From NCBI GenBank assembly GCA_964518835.1, contig CAZFKU010000029.1, positions 1-16,814 of the forward strand: DNA of 16,814 bases, given 5' to 3'. The stretch comes from AB-629-J13 sp964518835 (GTDB lineage: Bacteria > Fidelibacterota > Marinisomatia > Marinisomatales > AB-629-J13). A model generated the notes under the pieces. The model was not told the DNA's origin. It saw nothing but the letters and a program-made list of their open reading frames with translations, and did no database searches. The position numbers and the translations under genes are program-made. Within the stretch, counting starts at the first letter, position 1. The number at the start of each line of letters is the position of its first letter. Of the stretch, positions 1 to 6,903 are shown piece by piece.

Positions 1-644
1 TGGTCATTATTCCAGGATTGAACCAATACTACTGATTGAAGGGATTCAATATCCCAATCCGGATCAAGGATAACTGAGTTTTCAAATTGACCTATATCCC
101 CTGTATTGTTTAGATTGAAAGAAGTTTCATCATAACCCACAACAGAGGCAAAATAATCATCATCCTGGTGTCTGGTCAAAATGAATAAAACCTTGTTACT
201 GACAGTTGAAATATTCCCGGTAACTTCCATATCAGCTTGTGTGACCAATTGTTCTCCAATCACTGCAGTAGATAAGTTTATAGCCACAGGGCTATTATAA
301 TCAATCAGTTGGTTGTACCTGTTCAGATAAGTTGGATACATATTCCCACCGCCGCCAATACTGGAAAGTGTACCACCAAACTGAACATGAGGAATTCCCG
401 ATACGCCATATTGGTTTGCTCTCATCCCATAACTGGGACTTTCATATTCGCTGTTTCCCTGCCATATTAACGGAATGACGTAGGGCTGATTATTGTATAA
501 TTCTTGAACGCCGGCACGGGCATCAGGGCAGTACGGTCACCACGTTTCCGTAAATATTTCTACAGTAACCCAATATTGAGTTGCAAATAAACTTGTAGTA
601 AGAAAAAATATACTTAAAAACCTAATCGTAGATAGTTTTTTCAT
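1..644 (-). CDS. Omp28/thioredoxin-like secreted selenoprotein (partial, 3' end beyond window)
   Basis: Reading starts at ATG 644-642, with AAGGA at 658-654 as ribosome binding site. Residues 1-22 are a signal peptide (MKKLSTIRFLSIFFLTTSLF, then A-T). The mature start, YWVTVEIFTETW, is followed in frame by TGA at 539-537 (codon 36), then PYCPDARAG. Omp28-related proteins have a thioredoxin-type motif here of the form E-x-F-T-x-T-W-C-x-x-C-P, so the TGA stands exactly where the first redox Cys is expected (UxxC). After the TGA the frame is open for 178 codons to the window edge and still reads like the fold, for example GVSGIPHVQFGG, which carries the cis-Pro segment typical of thioredoxins. 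The likely role is a periplasmic or outer-membrane thiol/selenol redox protein; the substrate is unknown. A nonsense mutation or sequencing error (TGC/TGT to TGA) is the alternative. A second such gene in the window and a SECIS-like hairpin argue against it. Confidence 0.8.
507..524 (-). promoter_or_regulatory. Candidate bacterial SECIS hairpin for the UGA at 539-537
   Basis: On the minus strand, GATGCC (524-519) pairs with GGCGTT (512-507). This makes a 6-bp stem with two G-U pairs around the 6-nt loop CGTGCC (518-513). Eighteen nucleotides separate the UGA from the apical loop, and the second loop base is G. Both fit the known bacterial SECIS description: a small loop with G among its first two bases, about 16-37 nt after UGA. 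SelB binding is inferred, not shown. Confidence 0.6.
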
Positions 645-794
645 GTTTTCATTTCCTTATTTTATGAAAAATAGAGCACAGTAACTTACTTTAGATTGAG
701 TGAATTATCAATCTCAGAATCTAAAATTGTATATTAAAAATTGAATACTATTATCCTTTTGACAATGGTTTATATGAAAATATTCCATGCTAAT
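645..794. other. AT-rich intergenic spacer with a small inverted repeat
   Basis: The spacer lies between the PD40-repeat gene and the Omp28-like gene. It contains a perfect 7-bp inverted repeat, AGATTGA (693-699) and TCAATCT (708-714), with an 8-nt loop. No T-run follows on the minus strand, so it is not a convincing terminator. No gene is visible here. Confidence 0.4.
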
Positions 795-2219
795 TTATTG
801 GTTTTGTGAAGAAAGTATAATAACTCCTTCTTCAAATGTCCGAAGCCAATAACTCCTTCCGGGATGGATTGATTCTGCAATTTCATAAGATCCTGTAAAT
901 TCGAAAATCGTACCGGGAACGATTAATGAATTTTCTGTTGTGAAATAATTCGCATCAACCATAGTCGATACACTGCCTATAAGATTCCAGCCTTCATTTA
1001 CATCTATAATCCAATCATTTATGACTAATCCGGATAACAAAACATTCTCTGAAGAAATAAACCTCAACCAATATCCACGTCCGAATTCTAATTCTTCCTG
1101 TTGTGTATATGTCGAATCAAAGGAAAACAGAGTTCCTTCAATGGATTCAGGAAACACTAATTCATATTCCTGGTTTTCTACACCCAACGGTAAACTAACC
1201 AGATTCCAATCATCAATGTACTCAACGTCAACTGTATCCAGCGCAATATGAGGCTGAAATCGAGGTGATTTATCACTTCCGATGTCATTGGTCAAATTTA
1301 TTTGATTCGTTCCGTCCCCATTCATCAGGAATATTTCATAATTATCATTGATATATGATTGATACAAAATTTTAGTGCCGTCATGTGAAAAAGCAGGAGA
1401 AAAATCTCCCTGCGTATTTGTTGATAAATTTGAAAGGTTAGCTCCATTTAAATCCATGGTGTAAATACCATAATTTCCTTCCCTGTTGGAAATAAATATG
1501 ATCGTTGAACCATCCGGTGAGAATCCCGGATCTAAATCACTTCCGTTATCCATCGTGAGGTTCGTTTGGTTTTCACCGTTTACATCCATAATGTAAATTT
1601 CCTCATTCCCATCCCTGTTTGAAACAAAGACTATTTTTTCTCCATTTGGTGAATATTTTTGCATCATATCATCATCTGGATGATTGGTTAAATTTGTAAG
1701 ATTCCCTCCGCTCAAACCCATGATATAAATTTCAAAATTTCCGTCTCGGTTCGTGTTAAATATTATTTGTTCACCATTCGGTAAAAATTGAGGAAGCTGG
1801 TCTACAGCAGAATCATTGGTTAAATTCGTTTGGTTTTCACCATTTATCCCCATGATATAAATTTCACTTTCGCCAATATCCCGATTTGCTTCAAACACGA
1901 TTTGATTTCCGTCAGGAGAAATATTTGGAGAATAATCCCCTCCATCCTCTTCTGTTAAGTGATAGTTCCCGGTTCCATCAATGTTCATAATCTGGATTTC
2001 ACCCACTCGATGATGCTGAGAAACGAATACAATTTGAGAACCTCCAGGAGTAAATTCAGGAAACCAATTTTCATGAAAATTATTGGATAGGTTTTGCAAC
2101 TCACTCCCGACTATATTCATGATATAGATTTCATCAATCCCACTTCTGTCTGATACAAAAGCGACTTTCTCCTGACTGAAAATAAACGAGGATACGAGTA
2201 AAATATAGAACCAGTTCAC
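795..2219 (-). CDS. Secreted TolB/PD40 beta-propeller-repeat protein with C-terminal WNL module
   Basis: The 474-residue product begins with a hydrophobic signal-like segment (residues 1-16, ending FSQ). About seven PD40/TolB-type repeats of roughly 45 residues follow (about 18-325), each with a core like EIYIMDVNGENQTNLT then FSPDGxxIxFxSNRDGN. This is typical of a beta-propeller. Residues 336-470 form a separate two-part module (DDWNLVSLP...GYWLRF, then EGWNLIGS...GRSYWLRT) that is also present in the larger protein at 2523-5051. Unlike that neighbour, it has no C-terminal sorting domain and stops just after the module. A cell-surface or periplasmic binding role is inferred; no enzymatic motif is visible. 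The start is unsure: GTG 2219-2217 is directly abutted by GGGAGG, too close for normal spacing, and an ATG at 2244 lies in another frame. Confidence 0.8.
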   Translation of the reverse strand: MNWFYILLVSSFIFSQEKVAFVSDRSGIDEIYIMNIVGSELQNLSNNFHENWFPEFTPGGSQIVFVSQHHRVGEIQIMNIDGTGNYHLTEEDGGDYSPNISPDGNQIVFEANRDIGESEIYIMGINGENQTNLTNDSAVDQLPQFLPNGEQIIFNTNRDGNFEIYIMGLSGGNLTNLTNHPDDDMMQKYSPNGEKIVFVSNRDGNEEIYIMDVNGENQTNLTMDNGSDLDPGFSPDGSTIIFISNREGNYGIYTMDLNGANLSNLSTNTQGDFSPAFSHDGTKILYQSYINDNYEIFLMNGDGTNQINLTNDIGSDKSPRFQPHIALDTVDVEYIDDWNLVSLPLGVENQEYELVFPESIEGTLFSFDSTYTQQEELEFGRGYWLRFISSENVLLSGLVINDWIIDVNEGWNLIGSVSTMVDANYFTTENSLIVPGTIFEFTGSYEIAESIHPGRSYWLRTFEEGVIILSSQNQ

Positions 2220-2522
2220 CTCCCAAAATATGACGTATTTTCATTTTTAAAAAGCCAAACATTTAAAGAATATTTTTGATCGGTTATCAACAACAGAAAA
2301 GAAATTATCCATCTAATCTTTTCTTCCATTAATATCCTGCCATAATTGGGGAGGATTAAGGTGGGGATTTATATTGTAGGACAATCATCCTTGATTGTCT
2401 TTGTCAAGCGTTGTTTGACTAACCACTTTCGTACAACAGGCATTCCTGCTTGTTGGTTTACACACTCTGTTGGTGTACAAACTCTGTTCATGTACAGACA
2501 GGAATGTCTGTACTACAGGAAC
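2220..2522. other. Gene-free spacer carrying palindromic repeat cluster
   Basis: This 303-base stretch separates the two WNL-module genes. Its left part (2220-2377) is AT-rich leader of the PD40 gene, with an in-frame TGA at 2243-2241 and TAA at 2249-2247 that bound that ORF. Its right part (2378-2516) is a cluster of hairpins and short direct repeats, listed separately. I see no protein gene here. Confidence 0.7.
2378..2516. repeat. REP/MITE-like cluster of short palindromes and direct repeats
   Basis: There are three clear palindromes. GACAATCA-TCCT-TGATTGTC (2380-2399) is a perfect 8-bp stem. CAACAGGCA-TTCC-TGCTTGTTG (2434-2455) is a 9-bp stem with one G-T pair. GTACAGACA-GGAA-TGTCTGTAC (2492-2513) is a perfect 9-bp stem. 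The last two are also imperfect inverted copies of each other: 2431-2453 against the complement of 2494-2516, 18 of 23 matching. Between them lie near-identical direct repeats, ACTCTGTTggTGTACA (2464-2479) and ACTCTGTTcaTGTACA (2481-2496), and a weaker third copy just before. This looks like a dispersed extragenic palindromic element. No copy elsewhere in the window was found by eye. Confidence 0.65.
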
Positions 2523-5051
2523 TCACTTTAAAAGCATTAACTTTTTCGTTTTGGTATGTTCTCCTGCTTGAATTTGGTAAAGATATACACCTGCACTTAC
2601 GGGAATCCCTGAATTAGATGTAGCATCCCATATCACTTCGTGATAACCGCTCTCTACTTTTCCACTTAACAATTCTTCAATCATCCTTCCGGACAGGTCG
2701 TAAATTGCTAAATTAACATCACTTTCTTCCGGCAGGAAAAATTGAATGTTCGTAACCGGATTGAATGGGTTCGGATAATTTTGCGACAGCGTAAATTCAG
2801 TCGGTAAGTTATTCACCTTTGTCATTATGAGTTCGTTCACCGGTGAATTAATTTCAATGGTACCGGATTCAGATAAAATATATTCTTCCCCTGAATTTGG
2901 ATTGACTAATGTCCAATTACCGGAAAAGTCCTCAGATTTTTTAATCTCATAAGTCAGGGTAATGGGAAATTCCTGATTCTGGATTTTGATCTTTCCGCCA
3001 TTCTCAGAAATTTTCATGTCACCGTCAAACCGTACATCAAAGGCACCCTCAGGAGGGAGCGGAGGAAGACTGTAACTCAAGAGTTCATTTTGAGGAATGG
3101 AAACACCAAAATGGAGGGTACTCTTATATCCATCCACATTTCTGAAACACATTGTATTTTCATTTTCAAGAATGGATGCATTCTCAGTACTATTTCTCTG
3201 ATTTCCACCATCAAGAACGGTAATGATTCCTTCGGCATTGGTACGAACCCAATAGGCTTTTCCCGGTTCCAGAACTTCGGTTTGCACATATCCGAGGTCC
3301 CATCCATATATTGTACCCGGAATAATGATGTCGTAAGGATCATAAATATTATCAACGGACGTGGTAGTGGAAATTCCAGACATTAAATTCCACCCTTCAT
3401 TCAGCGACACCAAAACTTCATAAATCGGTACACCGGTAATCACACTGTATCCTTCCTCCGGAAACCTGAGCCAGTAACCGACTCCCGTAAACAGCTCATT
3501 TTCTAATGTGTATCCATCACTAAATGAATAAAGTGTCTCTTCAATTGCATCGGGATAGATCATTTCATAACCGGGGTTTTCAACTTCAACCGGAAGTCCC
3601 ACCAAATTCCAACCGTCAAAATGAGGAATTGTCAATTCAATTTCACCTTGACCTTCCACCCGAATTAATTCGTTTCTTTGGTAATTCACATAATAGATGT
3701 TTTGATTTGGACCCACCACCAAACCCATGAGGTTGTTTTCATAACCTGTATCAAACCGACCCAATTCATCCACTGCTGTACCTGAAATATCATAAATGAT
3801 GATCTCCCCGGTTGCGAAATCTCCCACAATCAGACGATCTTCATACAGGTCAATACCGGAGGGCTTTTGAAGTCCCTCATCAACTACCACCTCCCACTCG
3901 GCATTTTCCATCATCCAGTATTGAGCCAGCGGTTCACCATAAGGAGTTAAATTATAATCAAAATTACCTGAGGTTACATTGAACCTGATAATTCTTGAAT
4001 TTCCTGTGTCAGCAATGTATAACCAGTCGGTTGACTCATCTAGCACCATATGGCTGGGGACTCCCGGTTCTCTGTCAACCGCCACTTCACCATATCTCCA
4101 CACTCTTCCATCAGAGTGATCATCACCTCCATATTCATGGGGAGTCTGAAAGTCATATTTAACAATAGCAGAATGAAAACCGTCAAATAACCAATATTTA
4201 TTCCCCTCTCCTGCATATTCAATTCCCACTCCGTAAGGGCTTTGATGAAGCATATCCAAATGACTTCCCAACAAAGGTCCATTTTGATTTACCACAGCAT
4301 AAATATCCAAGTCAGCATCCCACAATGTGGGACCTGCAAAATACCCATTAGCATTATTGTTTCCATCTTGGCAGTCTATGGCATTAGCAAAAAAACCATC
4401 GTTATCAAAAGACATGGAACTGGCAGTATGCATAAAATGACCTGAAAAGGAATCTTTACGGTATTCCGAAGTCTGTTCCGGGAGACCCGTATCGAAAAAG
4501 AGTACGTTACTTCCACCGGATTCGGCGAGCATGCCATAAATATTTCCATTGTCATCATCTACAACATCCCAAGATGTTTCCCCGCCATAATTGTCTGTGA
4601 GAATTGAGATGATGACTTCCACTTCATTCCCTGCGCATCCGTCATTACAGGTGCCCACATTAAAGGATGTGGATTCCTGGGAACCAAAATTTCCGCCGGA
4701 AGCAACAGTAACTCCACAGACTTCCACATCATAGGAACCAATTCCATAACTGCAGCAAATCCCATCACCGTAGGAATCATAGATGGTGAAGGTTACATTA
4801 CTGTTTTGGGGAACGCATACATTTTCAACATATTGCGTATTACTGCTGTAAGGAGTACCGCCTTTATTCAACACCCACAGTTCATTCTCCCGGGTTGGAT
4901 GAAAATCCAGGTCTCTGGGTTCAAAAATCTCATTGGAAACATCTCCAACTAAGACAAATGTGTTATTCCCAGTCAAAAAACCATCTATGGGATTTTGGGC
5001 GAAGTTGATTGCAGATATTAAAAGTATGGATAAAAAGTAGCATTTTTTCAT
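2523..5051 (-). CDS. Large secreted NHL-type propeller protein with Cys-rich insertion, WNL module and C-terminal sorting domain
   Basis: The product has 842 residues. Residues 1-19 are a signal peptide (MKKCYFLSILLISAINFAQ). An NHL-like propeller spans about 30-470, with segments such as RDLDFHP, HMVLDESTDWLYIADTGNSR and KPSGIDLYEDRLIVGDFATG. Inside its first blade, about residues 70-178, sits a Cys-rich insertion containing YDSYGDGICCSYGIGSYDV and NYGGETSWDV, a pattern found in secreted Bacteroidetes proteins. Residues 478-613 are the duplicated WNL module shared with the gene at 795-2219. Residues 755-842 form a FlgD-Ig-like type A sorting domain (LSQNYPNPFNP, YDLSGRM, AGVYLYQI, ending KLMLLK), the known signal for type IX secretion and surface attachment. 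GGAG lies about a dozen bases before ATG 5051. A role as a surface-displayed binding protein is inferred; no catalytic residues are recognised. Confidence 0.85.
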   Translation of the reverse strand: MKKCYFLSILLISAINFAQNPIDGFLTGNNTFVLVGDVSNEIFEPRDLDFHPTRENELWVLNKGGTPYSSNTQYVENVCVPQNSNVTFTIYDSYGDGICCSYGIGSYDVEVCGVTVASGGNFGSQESTSFNVGTCNDGCAGNEVEVIISILTDNYGGETSWDVVDDDNGNIYGMLAESGGSNVLFFDTGLPEQTSEYRKDSFSGHFMHTASSMSFDNDGFFANAIDCQDGNNNANGYFAGPTLWDADLDIYAVVNQNGPLLGSHLDMLHQSPYGVGIEYAGEGNKYWLFDGFHSAIVKYDFQTPHEYGGDDHSDGRVWRYGEVAVDREPGVPSHMVLDESTDWLYIADTGNSRIIRFNVTSGNFDYNLTPYGEPLAQYWMMENAEWEVVVDEGLQKPSGIDLYEDRLIVGDFATGEIIIYDISGTAVDELGRFDTGYENNLMGLVVGPNQNIYYVNYQRNELIRVEGQGEIELTIPHFDGWNLVGLPVEVENPGYEMIYPDAIEETLYSFSDGYTLENELFTGVGYWLRFPEEGYSVITGVPIYEVLVSLNEGWNLMSGISTTTSVDNIYDPYDIIIPGTIYGWDLGYVQTEVLEPGKAYWVRTNAEGIITVLDGGNQRNSTENASILENENTMCFRNVDGYKSTLHFGVSIPQNELLSYSLPPLPPEGAFDVRFDGDMKISENGGKIKIQNQEFPITLTYEIKKSEDFSGNWTLVNPNSGEEYILSESGTIEINSPVNELIMTKVNNLPTEFTLSQNYPNPFNPVTNIQFFLPEESDVNLAIYDLSGRMIEELLSGKVESGYHEVIWDATSNSGIPVSAGVYLYQIQAGEHTKTKKLMLLK

Positions 5052-5132
5052 GATGACAGGTCTCCTTTTATGGATTAAAAGTTAGGTTAATGTAAGATTT
5101 AACGAAGATATTTCGCAAGATAATAAGGGTGA

Positions 5133-5798
5133 TTAATTTGCTCTTCCAATCCTAAATCCTAAATAATTTGAAATTAGATCAACCGTTTTATTCTTCCAGT
5201 CTTCCCTTGCAAATTCATAAGGCAATTTAAATTCTGTCACTTCCCAGCTAAGAGAAAGTGAAAACATTTCATCCCTCTTCAGATTGGAATATTTGCCCAC
5301 TCCATACCAAAATATGAAATGGTTTAATGTGTATAGATTCACAGAATTTTCCCAACTTAATTTCGGATTTTTCATCAACTCACAGTCAATATAATCCAAA
5401 CCCATGTGAATTAAAAATCCTGTTCCAATATCTCTGGTTTGGGGATATAATGCCAGGAGATTATAACCAAAAATTGCCCAATCGGAATGTAGAGGATGAT
5501 AATTGATGCTGCACCTGTTTGGATCATAAATTGGTTTTGCTGTCAAATGATCTAAATCCACCAGATTTGTTGACAAATAAATCAATGCTGTGTTTTCCCA
5601 TTTATTTTCAATTTTTAGAGCATATGCAATTCCGGTTGGAATTACAACATGTGATATCTGGTGTAATTTAGATCGGTGTTTTTCAAAAGAATGATTCGGT
5701 TTAAATGAATCCTTTTCTTCCTGAGCAATTAAACCAACGGTAAAAATTAAAATTGTGAAAAATTTACACAACGATAATTTAAAATAAAGAAGTAACAA
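5133..5798 (-). CDS. DUF6122-like membrane-associated protein, start uncertain
   Basis: The central region (LSTNLVDLDHL, AKPIYDPNRCSINYHPLHS, then IGTGFLIHMGLDYIDC) matches what I know of DUF6122, a Bacteroidetes-type family of small membrane proteins with conserved D-x-D-H, PNRC and HPLH residues and no known function. The His/Asp pattern suggests a metal site, but that is inference. The longest frame starts at TTG 5798, which lies inside the T-run of the terminator at 5797-5824. TTG 5771 (then CKFFTILIFTVGLIAQ) gives a cleaner signal-peptide-like N-terminus. Neither has a visible ribosome binding site. The C-terminal part (EFAREDWKNKTVDLISNYLGFRIGR) extends past the family core. The 5' end may have been lost, or the gene may depend on read-through. 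Confidence 0.65.
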   Translation of the reverse strand: MLLLYFKLSLCKFFTILIFTVGLIAQEEKDSFKPNHSFEKHRSKLHQISHVVIPTGIAYALKIENKWENTALIYLSTNLVDLDHLTAKPIYDPNRCSINYHPLHSDWAIFGYNLLALYPQTRDIGTGFLIHMGLDYIDCELMKNPKLSWENSVNLYTLNHFIFWYGVGKYSNLKRDEMFSLSLSWEVTEFKLPYEFAREDWKNKTVDLISNYLGFRIGRAN

Positions 5799-5824
5799 AA
5801 AACTCCGGAAAACCGGAGTTTTTT
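5797..5824. terminator. Bidirectional rho-independent terminator
   Basis: AACTCCGG (5801-5808) and CCGGAGTT (5813-5820) pair around AAAA. They are flanked by an A-run on the left and a T-run on the right, so the palindrome extends to 12 bp per arm and works on either strand. It would end minus-strand transcripts coming through the sorting-domain remnant. It touches the longest possible start of the DUF6122-like gene. Confidence 0.85.
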
Positions 5825-5856
5825 GTTTGTGTAGTTGGTTATAAAGTAAATCCTTT

Positions 5857-6165
5857 TTATTTCAACAGCACCATCTTACGATGTTCTAAAAATCCATCCG
5901 CCTTCATTAAAACAATATACACTCCAGCACTGACCAATTCCTTATAATCATTCCTGCCATCCCATACAATCCGCCTATATCCTGCAGTCATTGCATCGTT
6001 AACCAAAGTCCGAACCAGCCGTCCGGATATATCATAAACCAGAATTTGAACTTGAGAGTCTTCCGGTAATCCAAACCCAATGGTGGTTATGGGATTAAAC
6101 GGATTGGGATAATTCTGCTCCAGACTGTAAATTTCAGGAACATATCCAAAATCTCCAATCTGCAA
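5857..6165 (-). pseudogene. Orphan C-terminal type A sorting domain, probable gene remnant
   Basis: The frame encodes only a FlgD-Ig-like sorting domain: YSLEQNYPNPFNP, then FGLPEDSQVQILVYDISGRLV, AGYRRIVWDG, SAGVYIVLMKADG, ending HRKMVLLK. The first possible start in the called frame is TTG 6165, and the open frame runs only about ten codons further up to a TAA. No ATG, signal peptide or upstream domain is present. A sorting domain needs a Sec-exported passenger, so this is most likely the 3' remnant of a larger surface-protein gene lost by deletion. It is similar to, but clearly diverged from, the sorting domain of the 842-residue protein, so it is not a recent copy. A frameshifted assembly is possible, though I see no passenger coding sequence in 6166-6286. 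Confidence 0.7.
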
Positions 6166-6286
6166 TGGTGACCTTGTCAGGATGAACGGATTGGTGGGTA
6201 ACCTACGACTTTACACATTATTATTTTCTTTATAACAAGACATTTTAGAATCCATTTGTCTGCACATTTTAGATATTTCTGATAAC

Positions 6287-6310
6287 AAAAAACCCCCGAT
6301 TGCTCGGGGG
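6287..6310 (-). terminator. Rho-independent terminator after the small hypothetical gene
   Basis: On the minus strand CCCCCGA, loop GCAA, TCGGGGG (6310-6293) is followed by six T (6292-6287). It sits 20 bases after the stop of the gene at 6330-6761. Confidence 0.92.
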
Positions 6311-6329
6311 TAAAATTAGAAATGTTATT

Positions 6330-6761
6330 TTACTGTTTCAACCGGTAGGCACAGCCTTCGATGGTTTTCAAGAACTTCGTGATTTGAGATTTAGTGTGAA
6401 ATAATTCTTCAATCGGTTCAAATGTATCATTCGGATACATTTCCGTATCGTATTCTCTCATGAAATTGGACTCCAGTTTCACCACCATATCCCGTAGCAC
6501 CATCTTAGGAATGTCCTTATTCCGCAGAAAATTAATCTGCAGATTGATATTACCTTCTGAATTTATATGAAAGAGAGGCAGCAGTCCCACATCTGAGAAA
6601 CAGCGATAGGTCATGGTTCCATGCTCAGAACCCCTGCCCCAGGACAGATGTTCAGAATTGTTTTCAGAAAACTTTATGATTTCCTTTGTTATTTTTACGA
6701 CTTCACGACTGCAGTTTTCTTCCAGGTCGATTAAAAATTTTTCTTTATTCCATTTGGACAT
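6330..6761 (-). CDS. Small soluble hypothetical protein (143 aa)
   Basis: ATG 6761-6759 opens a 143-residue product with no signal peptide or membrane segment. The N-terminal third is helical and charged (KEKFLIDLEENCSREVVKITKEIIKF). It is followed by LSWGRGSEHGTMTYRCF, PLFHINSEGNINLQINFLRN and a helical C-terminus. The pattern W-G-x-G-x-x-x-G-[ST], then a short strand and x-G-x-I-x-[LI]-Q-[FI]-x-x-L, reminds me of a small domain at the C-terminus of some nuclease-related proteins. That is a weak impression and no catalytic residues support it. The gene has its own terminator, and the groEL terminator lies upstream, so it is a single-gene transcription unit. AAGGGGG lies about a dozen bases before the start as a possible ribosome binding site. 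Function unknown. Confidence 0.7.
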   Translation of the reverse strand: MSKWNKEKFLIDLEENCSREVVKITKEIIKFSENNSEHLSWGRGSEHGTMTYRCFSDVGLLPLFHINSEGNINLQINFLRNKDIPKMVLRDMVVKLESNFMREYDTEMYPNDTFEPIEELFHTKSQITKFLKTIEGCAYRLKQ

Positions 6762-6849
6762 ACAGTTTATAAATCCCCCTTAATATTGTGATTTTAATTG
6801 AATTACGCCATGCAATTTACGACTTTTTAATTTTTTCTGTCTAATGAAA

Positions 6850-6875
6850 ATAGCCCCCAGAAAAATGGGGGCTAT
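6850..6875 (-). terminator. Rho-independent terminator of groESL
   Basis: ATAGCCCCC (6850-6858) and GGGGGCTAT (6867-6875) pair over 9 bp around an 8-nt loop. On the minus strand the stem ends in ATTTTC. It lies about 30 bases after the groEL stop codon. Confidence 0.88.
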
Positions 6876-6903
6876 TAATAAAAAACAGGGTTGTCAGAAA
6901 TGA

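Noticed and set aside
537..539. TGA as a nonsense mutation making 1-644 a pseudogene
   Set aside because: It falls exactly on the expected redox Cys, the remaining 178 codons show no other damage, a SECIS-like hairpin follows, and a second such gene lies in the window. It is not fully excluded.
1021..1251. Plus-strand ORFs over the large minus-strand genes (this and similar ones at 3090-3386, 7209-7605, 15730-16044)
   Set aside because: All lie wholly within confident minus-strand genes, have no recognisable domains and look like antisense shadows.
2241..2243. Another possible Sec UGA upstream of the PD40 gene
   Set aside because: A TAA lies two codons further up in the same frame, there is no redox context, and no protein precedes it.
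2378..2516. CRISPR array
   Set aside because: The repeats are short, few, without regular spacers, and palindromic rather than repeat-spacer in layout.
2346..2531. Plus-strand 61-aa ORF
   Set aside because: It is the translation of palindromic and direct repeats (RQECLYYRNSL-type text) and ends inside the neighbouring gene; no ribosome binding site.
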